DNA of 64,000 bases, taken from NCBI GenBank assembly GCA_949752745.1, contig OX457034.1, positions 5,283,105-5,347,104 of the forward strand, read 5' to 3'. The notes below the pieces were generated by a model that ran no database searches, was not told the DNA's origin, and saw only the letters and a program-made list of their open reading frames with translations. Each line of letters opens with the position of its first letter. Position 1 is the stretch's first letter. The position numbers and the translations under genes are program-made. The DNA is from Protula sp. h YS-2021 (lineage: Eukaryota; Annelida; Polychaeta; Sabellida; Serpulidae). Shown one piece after another: positions 31,285-39,315 of this stretch.

Positions 31285-31558
31285 ATTCAAAGAAACAGAA
31301 ATATGGCTTACACGAGGTACCAAATCCATTGAGCTGACACAACCTATGCGTGTGATGGACATAAATGAAGAAGGATATGAACTGAAACTGTCTGAACATG
31401 TAACTGTTAAAGTGATAAAGTTTGGTGATGTGTGTTATGTGAGCTTTCATAGCATTTACAAACATGGATGTAATGTCTATGATACCTATATCAATTTAGA
31501 TTCTAATGAATGGTATTCATTGATGAATGTATTGAAAAATGAATGTGTTTGTAAATAA
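31187..31558 (+). CDS. PC4-like Polinton protein, fourth copy
   Basis: Open frame of 123 codons; the family pattern covers about residues 30-123 (EIWLTRGTKSIELTQP; LSEHVTVKVIKFGDVCYVSF; YINLDSNEWYSLMNVL). The true start is unclear: ATGs at 31187 and 31208 overlap the previous gene, and the first ATG beyond that gene's stop (31346) would cut the first strand. A frameshifted fusion with the previous ORF is an alternative. Confidence 0.5.
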   Translation: MTSLQKTMITSPSTQWNGTRCYKHWIGKNLTLEFKETEIWLTRGTKSIELTQPMRVMDINEEGYELKLSEHVTVKVIKFGDVCYVSFHSIYKHGCNVYDTYINLDSNEWYSLMNVLKNECVCK

Positions 31559-31559
31559 A

Positions 31560-31987
31560 AAGTTTGTAAATAGTGTAAATAGACTTTGTAGTTAAGAGTT
31601 TGTAGTTAAGAATTTTGTAAATAGTGTAAATAGTGTAAATAAAAGTTTGTAAATAGTGTAAATAGAATTTGTAGTTAAGAATTTGTAAATAGTGTAAATA
31701 GCGTTTGTAGTTAAGAGTTTGTAAATAGTGTTTGTAAACTTTGTAAATAGTGTTTGTAAACTTTGTAAATAGTGTTTGTAGTTAAGAATTTGTAAATAAA
31801 CGTATGTACAACACAATAAACAAGACAGTTGTTTGAAAACTTGGTTTGTTTTATTTAACAACAACAACTTAACTAATATAACAACAACAACAACTTAACT
31901 AATATAACAACAACAACTTAACTACTAATATAACAACATTAATAAAACAACAACATTAATAAAAACAACAACATTAATAAAACAACA
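31560..31987. repeat. AT-rich tandem repeats between converging gene blocks
   Basis: GTAAATAGTGTAAATAG and AGTTAAGAATTTGTAAATAG units are followed by AACAACAACTTAACTAATAT units. This is where plus-strand early-type genes meet minus-strand capsid genes, so it probably holds both termination regions. Confidence 0.75.
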
Positions 31988-32425
31988 TTAATAAAACAAT
32001 GGTTTATAATGTCTATATACAAAATCCTTTACAATAAAATCACCATCCTTTCTTTTTAATATATTCACAATATCAAACATACTCTGACCTCGAGCTCTAT
32101 GCAATATATAATATACACAATAAAAACCACATGACGATGATATTGGCGTTTGTAATGAGATAGAATTATACATATAGTCATTTCTTAAAAACATGTCTAA
32201 ACGATCATCGAGAGGGAACAGTCCATAAGAGTCAAAATATTCCACAGGGTCTTTATCATAATACACTGCCACCCAATGTTCTCCTGGTTCATCTTGATCG
32301 TCTGTGTTGATCACATAGGCGCCGCGTTGTAAAGACGGTAACTGGTCCATGGCAAACACGCCTTGAAACAAGTCTTTGGTCATGACATCATGACTCAATA
32401 TGGCATCAATCTGCTTCGTGTTCAT
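31988..32425 (-). CDS. Adenain-type cysteine protease
   Basis: 145 residues of the Ulp1/adenain (C5-like) class that processes capsid and core proteins during maturation. Catalytic landmarks: His in GEHWVAVYY (~48), Asp in VEYFDSYG (~64), Gln in LQTPISS (~93) and Cys in SSCGFYCVYY (~99). The start overlaps the stop of the hexon-like gene as ATGA. The length is below adenovirus adenain but usual for Polintons. Confidence 0.88.
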   Translation of the reverse strand: MNTKQIDAILSHDVMTKDLFQGVFAMDQLPSLQRGAYVINTDDQDEPGEHWVAVYYDKDPVEYFDSYGLFPLDDRLDMFLRNDYMYNSISLQTPISSSCGFYCVYYILHRARGQSMFDIVNILKRKDGDFIVKDFVYRHYKPLFY

Positions 32426-33795
32426 GACTGGTAGTCGAATTGGATGCTGCGATTGGCACTGATCTCAATAATGTTGTCAAATTCAGCATAGACAATGACA
32501 TTGATTGTAGGTTGCAAAGCCCTAGCAAAGTTCATTTCTAGCCGCAAATTCCCATGCTTGATCAGGGGGAAATGATCATCACCATCATAATCCGGTGTTA
32601 AGTCAAACGAAAATAAAGCATAACCTCTAGGCCAATCTTCCCGTTTTATAATGGAACTTTTCTCACCATTCAACCGATCAAACGATTTGTAAAGCGTTTC
32701 AAAAGCGTTCAGGTATTTGTTCTGTGTAATGTCAAGCTTGAGAGGTTTGGATAGAACTGGTTCACCATCCGTGTACAGTTGCATATAGTCCAGATTAAAA
32801 TGATCAAAATTGTATGGATTCCTCAATACTGATCCACCAAAAGCTTCATTATGAACCAGACCAATGACAATACGATTTGGTAATTGACCCAAAAAGATGT
32901 TATCTTTCACAAAAGACTGAAATCCTGCTGGAATGGCCAAGACTTTACATTCTTTTCTAGTGATGATGATCTTGGCAGGACTTTTCATCAATGCATCTGC
33001 ATGTCCTAACTGAATACCTGGACTCACCCTCACTTTGCGAATGGTTAAAAATGCCTCTTTCACTTCTACCTTATAGGTATTATTTACAGCCATCAATACA
33101 TAGTCATCTTTTTGTCTATGGAAACGCAATTTCAAACTGATGCCATTCGGAAGATAACGATCCTGCTCAAACAAATCTATCCTTAAACCACCAGTAAGCA
33201 TAACATCACGGCTAAGACGAGTATGCAAATAACGATGATGTAAGCCATTATTGCCTTGCTCAGCCAAGTCACCACCGTCGGCATTGACATGAAACCCGGA
33301 TACATATTGTTCATGATTAGGTCTTTTCACCTCATGACTATTCATTGACCCAGCAGTATCCTTGTACATGAGACGCATAGAGCGCTCAGAATGCAGACTT
33401 TCTTCCGAATCATGGATGAGATGAGAGATAATGCTGGTATAACCATGAGTATTGTTGCTATGCGAAACCAAACGATCATTCAGAAACAATTCAATATTAG
33501 ACCATAACCCATTAAACACATCATTGATGCAAGAGACATTATCATCTGCGCCACACGCTGTTCCATCAGCCTTTAGAATGCGACATACAATATGAAGTTT
33601 GCTGTTCTTTAAATCCAGATATTCTTCTGTACTCGCAGGAATGTAGAATTCTATTGGAGCGCCTTCTCTAATGCTTGTAAGTGGTTGATAGTCAACGTTA
33701 TAACTTTTCTCTACAGCAGTTTGCGTTGGTGGTACGTGAAACCATTCCAATGGAGAAAGACTACATTCACACGAATGATTATGAATGAGAGACAT
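32422..33795 (-). CDS. Major capsid (hexon-like, double jelly-roll) protein
   Basis: 457 residues. It belongs to the family widely annotated in invertebrates as 'F54H12.2-like', which I take to be the Maverick/adintovirus hexon. Typical parts: AVEKSYNVDYQPLTSI and GAPIEFYIPASTEEYLDLKN near the N-terminus, NGLWSNIELFLNDRLVSHSN, and many predicted strands throughout. It lies between the core-protein gene and the protease gene. The jelly-roll fold is inferred from family and context. Confidence 0.8.
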   Translation of the reverse strand: MSLIHNHSCECSLSPLEWFHVPPTQTAVEKSYNVDYQPLTSIREGAPIEFYIPASTEEYLDLKNSKLHIVCRILKADGTACGADDNVSCINDVFNGLWSNIELFLNDRLVSHSNNTHGYTSIISHLIHDSEESLHSERSMRLMYKDTAGSMNSHEVKRPNHEQYVSGFHVNADGGDLAEQGNNGLHHRYLHTRLSRDVMLTGGLRIDLFEQDRYLPNGISLKLRFHRQKDDYVLMAVNNTYKVEVKEAFLTIRKVRVSPGIQLGHADALMKSPAKIIITRKECKVLAIPAGFQSFVKDNIFLGQLPNRIVIGLVHNEAFGGSVLRNPYNFDHFNLDYMQLYTDGEPVLSKPLKLDITQNKYLNAFETLYKSFDRLNGEKSSIIKREDWPRGYALFSFDLTPDYDGDDHFPLIKHGNLRLEMNFARALQPTINVIVYAEFDNIIEISANRSIQFDYQS

Positions 33796-33808
33796 TTTTT
33801 TTTTTTCT

Positions 33809-34150
33809 TTAAAAAATATCTTTGCGATATTTTGATGTTATCCGTCTGGCTGTTTTTCGTCTTCTGGCACGTTTCGTTGGTTGCATACGCTTTTGTTCAC
33901 CAAACACACGTTCTGCTACTCGGCCCGTCACATCTTTCGCGACATTCTTTGCAGCCTTCTTAAGATGTGGCGCAACGATCTTAGCCCCAGCCTTAAGTAG
34001 TGGAATAGCTTTGCGAGCCAATGATCCCAGTATGGAACCAATACCATCGCCATACTGGATTCGCGCTCCTTTGAATCCTGGTAATTCCCCGCCCACTTGA
34101 CGAAGAAAATGGTTGCGATATGCAGACGGATCGTGTGTATAAGCTTTCAT
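33809..34150 (-). CDS. Core/membrane-active protein, adenovirus pVI/pX-like
   Basis: 113 residues: an N-terminal region with a Gly-Gly (RQVGGELPG) and a Gly-rich YGDGIGS that could be protease sites, then an amphipathic helix-rich stretch (IGSILGSLARKAIPLLKAGA), then a very basic tail (RARRRKTARRITSKYRKD). This organisation recalls minor core proteins released by the adenain protease. Its start overlaps the preceding stop as ATGA. Confidence 0.6.
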   Translation of the reverse strand: MKAYTHDPSAYRNHFLRQVGGELPGFKGARIQYGDGIGSILGSLARKAIPLLKAGAKIVAPHLKKAAKNVAKDVTGRVAERVFGEQKRMQPTKRARRRKTARRITSKYRKDIF

Positions 34151-34905
34151 ATTGCTTTTGGTCGAAAATGAAGTTTACAGATCACCTTTCCAGTTTGAAA
34201 TGGAACATTATGGCCTGTGTCGTCCTTAATATTCATTTCTATCACGTCAAATTTGGACGTGTTTACAGGAACATAATGCGGTTCGCCATACGTTTTCATG
34301 ATAATATCTCCATCATGGCCTTGTATGCCAACAGAACGTAGTAAGGGAACATAATAATCACCAACAACTTGTGGTTCACAAATGCTACAATACACATACA
34401 GTGTATAAAACCCCTGTTTCACATCCGCTTTATGGTCAGCTGTACATGTTTCAGTATACCATTGCTCTGGGATAAATCCTAAAATCTCAGCCAATCCAGT
34501 GGAAAAAGACACTTCATAGCCATAATCGAGAAATAGAAACACACGTCGTCTAATCTTATCATACTTTAGTCGAATAGCTTCTGTAAGTTTCAGAGCATTA
34601 GTCGCTTCTTCATTGACTGCCTCACATAGTTCTTGTATGGTTCTATAGTACCCATAAGGAATATTGAGAGTGCTAAGAATAGGATCATCGAATAGTTCTT
34701 GTCGATACTGAATAGAATAGTCCATGCCCTGTCTCATCGTTGTCCATGTATGTGGATATTGAATTTCAGCTAAAGCCACTTCATATTTTCCATTCAGATA
34801 GATGGTTCGAGGCATACGAATTTGATAATTTGAAGCCTTGTTGTTGGGATAATAGGTCATACTCGCATTGCTAGGCAAAGTAATGTAAAAGCTTGTCGAC
34901 TCCAT
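34147..34905 (-). CDS. Candidate minor capsid (penton-like) protein
   Basis: 252 residues, starting MESTSFYITLPSNASMTYYP, with a largely beta pattern (YQIRMPRTIYLNGKYEVALA; VGDYYVPLLRSVGIQGHDG). It is a conserved Polinton gene next to the hexon and core genes; the penton assignment rests on size, position and predicted strands rather than a diagnostic motif. Confidence 0.6.
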   Translation of the reverse strand: MESTSFYITLPSNASMTYYPNNKASNYQIRMPRTIYLNGKYEVALAEIQYPHTWTTMRQGMDYSIQYRQELFDDPILSTLNIPYGYYRTIQELCEAVNEEATNALKLTEAIRLKYDKIRRRVFLFLDYGYEVSFSTGLAEILGFIPEQWYTETCTADHKADVKQGFYTLYVYCSICEPQVVGDYYVPLLRSVGIQGHDGDIIMKTYGEPHYVPVNTSKFDVIEMNIKDDTGHNVPFQTGKVICKLHFRPKAI

Positions 34906-34917
34906 GATGGATGGGAA

Positions 34918-35157
34918 CTAAATGGTATAGGTGCGTTGACGTTGTCTATATACTTCACGATAGCGCGCGCCATTCGACCAAGTATGCCAAATCTCATCCT
35001 CATTCACATGGTCTTTTACATCATGATGATGATCTAGATGATCTATAACTTCTCCTTCACAACACGCGCTTGTACATCTGATCTTCACAGGAATAGTTGG
35101 TTTATCTTCCTCACAACAACAACATAGCTCTTTCAGCCATGTTAAAAATTTTCCCAT
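34918..35157 (-). CDS. Small protein with N-terminal acylation signature
   Basis: 79 residues. The start MGKFLTWLKELCCCCEED combines Gly at position 2 (N-myristoylation), a short amphipathic helix and four adjacent Cys (palmitoylation), so it probably sits on a membrane. His/Asp-rich middle (DHLDHHHDVKDH). No family recognised. It overlaps the upstream gene by 16 bp and precedes the penton-like gene. Confidence 0.6.
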   Translation of the reverse strand: MGKFLTWLKELCCCCEEDKPTIPVKIRCTSACCEGEVIDHLDHHHDVKDHVNEDEIWHTWSNGARYREVYRQRQRTYTI

Positions 35158-35711
35158 CCTTCAGGAAACCGTCTTTGTTGACGTTGTTTCATTTCTGTTG
35201 TAATGTCGTCACGAGTGGTCTTTTTACTAAACATTGTTTTTGGAATATTAGCATCAACAATTTCCTGGATAAACGGATGCCAGCCATGTGGTGGTTTGAC
35301 TCGTTCTTTTCTTCTTGTCGCCACCAATGCTTCTTTCATCAAATCAACCATGTTGGAATTTGCTATAATATCGCCCGTTTTCAACACAAGTTCATTCTTC
35401 TCTGACCATGTCGTACCATATTTCTTCAGTTCTGCTAAAAGTTGTGTTACTTTTCCATGATAGATAGGTTGAAAATGACTTAAAAATAACTTTTCTGGCT
35501 TTTCAGGTGGTGATGATGATGAGGGCTTTTGCTGCCTAGACTGACTTGTTCGTAAATGACGGCCAAGAAGTTGAGACATTTCAATAACCTTTTCACGCGT
35601 TCGCTTCCCACGTAAAAGTTTATTCACTTTCGTTTTGATATCATTTTTCTTTTCTAGCAACATTTTATATTCATATTCAGGAATGAGGACCATTTTCATC
35701 GTATGTTTCAT
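35142..35711 (-). CDS. Conserved Polinton protein, coiled-coil N-terminus
   Basis: 189 residues. The N-terminus (LIPEYEYKMLLEKKNDIKTK) is helical, followed by a Ser/Pro linker (SSSSPPEKPEK) and a C-terminal globular part with GTTWSEKNELVLKTGDIIAN and PPHGWHPFIQEI. It sits among structural genes and overlaps the neighbour as ATGA; a virion protein is likely but no function is known to me. Confidence 0.6.
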   Translation of the reverse strand: MKHTMKMVLIPEYEYKMLLEKKNDIKTKVNKLLRGKRTREKVIEMSQLLGRHLRTSQSRQQKPSSSSPPEKPEKLFLSHFQPIYHGKVTQLLAELKKYGTTWSEKNELVLKTGDIIANSNMVDLMKEALVATRRKERVKPPHGWHPFIQEIVDANIPKTMFSKKTTRDDITTEMKQRQQRRFPEGWENF

Positions 35712-36034
35712 TTTAGCAGTAGTTTGGCTAACAAGGGCAATGCCAATCTAGCAATAACTCCAATGAATCCTCCTTTCTGATTAATCAACTTCTTTTTTCG
35801 TCGAAGGGATATCTTCTTATCTGCTAGAGTACGAAGCGTATGACGTTCACGTTTAAATTCCTTAAACCGTTTTGAGCTTAAGGGTAAATGTCCTTGCAAT
35901 ATATTCAAACAAATTTCAAACAAGCTTGTTAATTCCTCCTTTGTAGCTTGCTGTAGCAAGGATTTACGTCGTTTAGGCCCACTGCGTGCAAGCAAGTGAA
36001 GAAACGGCTGGTTCGCTCGAATACGTTTAGACAT
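35708..36034 (-). CDS. pX-like core protein
   Basis: 108 residues, strongly basic. The C-terminus LINQKGGFIGVIARLALPLL has a Gly-Gly-Phe followed by a hydrophobic segment, as in adenovirus pX/pre-mu where the viral protease cuts after Gly-Gly. It overlaps the ATPase gene by 8 bp. Confidence 0.6.
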   Translation of the reverse strand: MSKRIRANQPFLHLLARSGPKRRKSLLQQATKEELTSLFEICLNILQGHLPLSSKRFKEFKRERHTLRTLADKKISLRRKKKLINQKGGFIGVIARLALPLLAKLLLK

Positions 36035-36686
36035 CTTGACTGCGAATGGTCAAATGACTTGGTTCTTGTTCATACACTGCTTTATCAATATATACATAAT
36101 GTGTATCTTTTGGTAAAATGCCTGTACGAATACGTAGTTGATCATTTGTCTTTGGTTTTAAATCAATGAATAAATAACCATGAGGTTTGCTGGTAGCATC
36201 TTGATAGGCTTCTATGAGAAATTGAGATCTTCCAGGATACATTTGCCGCGCCAATGTACTAATTTGCTGACTGTCTCTCGGATTTTTAAACAGAATGATA
36301 TAATGTGTATTCAAACTAATATTTCGCATCTCTTTCCCATGATGGAATAAATTATGCACAATAAAAATAATGCTTAGATTTTGATGACTGCTGCCAACAC
36401 TAAAGAGACGTGTCATACGCTCATCACTATGGCATTTCGTCATTAAGTCATCAATGATAAGTAAGTTTGGTTTCTTCGGGTTAAAACGCTCTTCAATGTC
36501 ATCTGGAATGCCTTGGTAAAATTCCACGCCTTTCATTCCCTTGTACAAAGGCTGATCTGCTGCATAGAGCCATAAAATGGTTTTTGGAGAGGGTTTAATC
36601 AACTTTTGTTCTAGAATTTCCTTCACCAGAGACGTTTTGCCACTGCCTGTAGGTCCAGAGACTAAACATGTAAATGGATGCTTCAT
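36027..36686 (-). CDS. Genome-packaging ATPase (FtsK/HerA type)
   Basis: 219 residues from the ATG at 36686; the frame is open for nine more codons upstream but this ATG overlaps the integrase stop as ATGA, matching the block's style. Walker A SGPTGSGKTS, Walker B NLLIIDDLM, sensor-like IIFIVHNLFH. It would pump DNA into capsids. Complete length for Polinton ATPases. Confidence 0.92.
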   Translation of the reverse strand: MKHPFTCLVSGPTGSGKTSLVKEILEQKLIKPSPKTILWLYAADQPLYKGMKGVEFYQGIPDDIEERFNPKKPNLLIIDDLMTKCHSDERMTRLFSVGSSHQNLSIIFIVHNLFHHGKEMRNISLNTHYIILFKNPRDSQQISTLARQMYPGRSQFLIEAYQDATSKPHGYLFIDLKPKTNDQLRIRTGILPKDTHYVYIDKAVYEQEPSHLTIRSQDV

Positions 36687-37789
36687 TGTTGAATGTCTGT
36701 TTCTTTCACCCAACTGTTAAACTTGTTTGGCCAACCTAACCACTTGACAAATAATTCTTTCACACCTCCTCCTCGTCTTTTACGTGTTTTCAAGACTTTT
36801 TCAATTCTATAAATAGATTCAATATCTTTGGTCACTTTCTGCAGTTCTTCTTCATAGAAATGACCATCAATATCTTCGTCTAAAAAGTCTTTCACACGAT
36901 ATAAATGTATTCCTTGCTTCTTACAACGATGTGTGACAATGAAGACTTCTTGCGTCCATTTGATGTGATAATCCCGTTGAAACACATATTTAATGTGAGA
37001 AATGCGAACATGATCACCAATGTTAAATTTGTACTTCTTCTTCTTCTTCGGTTTCAATTTCAGTTTGTCGACATACATATACTTCCACACTTTTGATTCG
37101 TTGTCTTTACGAATCTCGGCTGGAGCATATTTATTAGGAAGAGAACCATGAGGTCTATGGTTGTAATTGTACACCAAGTCTGGAAGAATGTCTAAATAAC
37201 GGTAAGTTTGATTATGTAGAAAATACCGATACATCATTCCCTTCAGAGTACGAATGACTCTTTCAGCAAAGTTGGCTTTGGTTTCATTCTTTGTGGTATA
37301 AGCATGAATGCCTTCTTTCTTCAAAAATGCTTTTACCCATCTGTTTTTAAATTCTGTTCCTTTATCAGACCTTAGAGTTCGCGGTCTTCGTCGTGTGTCA
37401 TGAAAAATCTTTTGGAAAGCTTGTATGACGCTGGTATGTGATTTATTAGGTATTGGCTGTACCCAGACATATTTGGAAAACACATCAATGACAATGAGTA
37501 AAAAGCGTATGTCATCATTATAGGGAGCTATGTTTCCCATATCAGCCAAATCAATATCCCACATATCATCAATACCACGTGTAATGACACGTTGTCTTTT
37601 GAACCTGTATTTGACAGGTTGGAGTAAACTAAAAGCATCTTGATCCTGCAACCATTTCTTCACTTGTGACTGTGTGACTGGTTGATTATGTTTTCGTAAG
37701 ATGTGATACAGTTTGTAAGGACCAGCAAATGCTCCAGGCTGTCCAGGTTTGAAGTAAATATCAGTCAAGTAGTCTTTCCACGTCGACAT
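36683..37789 (-). CDS. Retroviral-type integrase with C-terminal chromodomain
   Basis: 368 residues from the ATG at 37789. DDE core: Asp in MWDIDLADM, Asp in LRSDKGTEFK, Glu in NFAERVIRTLKG; an SH3-like basic part (KLKPKKKKKYKFNIGDHVRI) follows, then a chromodomain (IYRIEKVLKTRKRRGGGVKE and LFVKWLGW). It inserts the element with 6-bp duplications; the chromodomain probably guides it to modified histones. The longer frame to 37846 crosses the likely TATA box and is not used. Confidence 0.95.
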   Translation of the reverse strand: MSTWKDYLTDIYFKPGQPGAFAGPYKLYHILRKHNQPVTQSQVKKWLQDQDAFSLLQPVKYRFKRQRVITRGIDDMWDIDLADMGNIAPYNDDIRFLLIVIDVFSKYVWVQPIPNKSHTSVIQAFQKIFHDTRRRPRTLRSDKGTEFKNRWVKAFLKKEGIHAYTTKNETKANFAERVIRTLKGMMYRYFLHNQTYRYLDILPDLVYNYNHRPHGSLPNKYAPAEIRKDNESKVWKYMYVDKLKLKPKKKKKYKFNIGDHVRISHIKYVFQRDYHIKWTQEVFIVTHRCKKQGIHLYRVKDFLDEDIDGHFYEEELQKVTKDIESIYRIEKVLKTRKRRGGGVKELFVKWLGWPNKFNSWVKETDIQQ

Positions 37790-37830
37790 GGTCACACCGA
37801 ATGAAAACCACCTTCTCAACAGAACAGCTT

Positions 37831-37840
37831 TTATTTTATA
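37831..37840 (-). promoter_or_regulatory. TATA box of the integrase operon-like block
   Basis: TATAAAATAA on the minus strand, 41 bp before the integrase ATG. Confidence 0.5.
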
Positions 37841-37894
37841 ACTCAACCAACATCACTTAACTAACATGCATTTATAACTTAACTAACAAGTTTT

Positions 37895-38227
37895 TTACAA
37901 ATCAAGTATAGATACAATGGTATGAATCACTGGAGACCATTGGTCTTCAATGAACACTAACCAATGACTGAGTTCATCCAATGTAATAGCATCTACACCA
38001 TATTTCTCACAACGTTGATTTGCATTCTCTAACACTTTATCTAAATGCATGTAATATTTAGCTTCATTCCAATATGTATAAACAGATGCAAAATGACAAG
38101 TATGTTCTTGACACTCTTCATGTTGACAAGCAGGACAGACTAAATAGGCAAACTTTTTTACAGCGGATAACATTTCTTCACAATAAGCTTTTTGCACAAT
38201 ATATTGTCTCAGTGTCATGTCCGCCAT
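37895..38227 (-). CDS. Polinton accessory protein with CxxC...C...C motif
   Basis: 110 residues from MADMTLRQYIVQ (an upstream ATG at 38245 is possible). Contains CPACQHEECQEHTCHF, a likely zinc site, then a helical half (YWNEAKYYMHLDKVLENANQ). Its helical part weakly resembles the ORFs at 38959 and 40202. Function unknown. Confidence 0.5.
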   Translation of the reverse strand: MADMTLRQYIVQKAYCEEMLSAVKKFAYLVCPACQHEECQEHTCHFASVYTYWNEAKYYMHLDKVLENANQRCEKYGVDAITLDELSHWLVFIEDQWSPVIHTIVSILDL

Positions 38228-38328
38228 TGTGCAGTCTTGAATCAATGCAACACAAGTTAAACATACTTCAAATTTACATGTTCACACGTCTGCACACCAT
38301 GACGGTTGGCAAGCAAATGAAAAAGTCT

Positions 38329-38766
38329 CTAACCCTCACACAACAGTTCTAACAACTTTCCCATGATATTCTGACCAGGATATCCAGATGACACTTGTTT
38401 CACACCAGCTCCCCACCAATGATCATACGTTGCTTCAACTAAAGTTTTGTCTTTACATTCTTTCAACTTGTTGCGAAACAATACACACTGATCCAGTTTG
38501 ACTTGTAAAACATCTTGCATTTAGCTTCTCTTCACTGTATGCCATAAAGGACATGGCTTTATCACTTTAGCAATACGTTTTGCTTCATATCCATTTCTAC
38601 ATGAAGCAATGGCTGAAGCAATATCTGGACGGTGATGAAACACTGCTTTCTCATATTGATACAAAGCTTCACTTGAGTTGAACACATGTCCATACTTTTC
38701 AAGTCGTGTTGGAAACATATTTGAAAGAACGTCCTTATGACCGCTGAATAGTACAAGATTCTCCAT
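38329..38766 (-). pseudogene. NADAR-domain protein split by an in-frame TAA
   Basis: Two adjoining frames in the same phase together span one NADAR (YbiA/DUF1768) domain. First part 38766-38521: LVLFSGHKDVLSNMFPTRLE, FNSSEALYQYEKAVFH, ending before a TAA at 38523-38521. Second part from the ATG at 38520: VKLDQCVLFRNKLKE, LVEATYDHWWGAG, YPGQNIMGKLLELL. NADAR enzymes are N-glycosidases; some remove ADP-ribose from guanine. The TAA is directly followed by ATG, so it is either a nonsense mutation or a reinitiation/readthrough site. Confidence 0.75.
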
Positions 38767-38781
38767 GTTGACTTTGCTTCT

Positions 38782-38913
38782 TTATTCTGACATGTCGGTT
38801 TCTTCCTGTAATAAAATATCTTTTAATATATTTGCTGCCTCTTCTATCATATTCTTTCTTTGTTTACGTTGAAACCACTCACATAAAACTAAATTTGCTA
38901 GTAAGAAAAACAT
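38782..38913 (-). CDS. 43-residue membrane-anchored ORF
   Basis: MFFLLANLVLCEWFQRKQRK followed by an acidic helix to the stop, just upstream of the NADAR gene. Short hydrophobic N-terminus, then a basic stop-transfer-like patch: possibly a small single-pass protein. Only coding potential and position support it; the CTTACTAG in it could alternatively act as a splice acceptor for the upstream ORF. Confidence 0.35.
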   Translation of the reverse strand: MFFLLANLVLCEWFQRKQRKNMIEEAANILKDILLQEETDMSE

Positions 38914-38958
38914 TGTTATGTCTTTGAGAAACAATTCACTATGTTGTCATAAACATGT

Positions 38959-39255
38959 TTAAAAAGGTTTTATATAACTTACCTGATAAAGCTGCTCGGT
39001 TTCCTCTTCTTCTTTACAACAATCTCTCAAATAGTCAACCACGGTGAAATATACTTCCACATCAGTGCGAGCAGAATAAAGTGCAGCATCAAAGTCAAAG
39101 TCAGGATCTTCTTCTATTCCAATTTTATGACATTCTCCAAGAAATCTTGAATGCAGTTCAATCACATCAAGACTATGATGTACAACATCCCAAAAAGCAT
39201 CCAAATGATAAAGTTGATAGTCTGGAGTGCCACAGCAAGCAAGTTTAGCAATCAT
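38959..39255 (-). CDS. Small acidic Polinton protein, possibly spliced
   Basis: 98 residues, helical and acidic (IEEDPDFDFDAALYSARTDV). FLGECHKIGIEEDPDFD resembles FLRECEDLHLPLTYDID of the ORF at 40202, so the two are probably paralogues. After LYQ the DNA reads CAG|GTAAGT, a perfect donor, so the last seven codons may be intron; no in-frame acceptor downstream was found. Confidence 0.5.
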   Translation of the reverse strand: MIAKLACCGTPDYQLYHLDAFWDVVHHSLDVIELHSRFLGECHKIGIEEDPDFDFDAALYSARTDVEVYFTVVDYLRDCCKEEEETEQLYQVSYIKPF

Positions 39256-39315
39256 CAAGTCAATATAAGCATTTTTAAAACATGCGTCAATCTTGTTTCA
39301 GTGTCTTGTGGGCTT

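Noticed and set aside
36713..37846. Longest frame starts for ATPase (36713) and integrase (37846)
   Set aside because: The inner ATGs fit the ATGA overlap and the TATA-box position; the extra codons read through promoter sequence.
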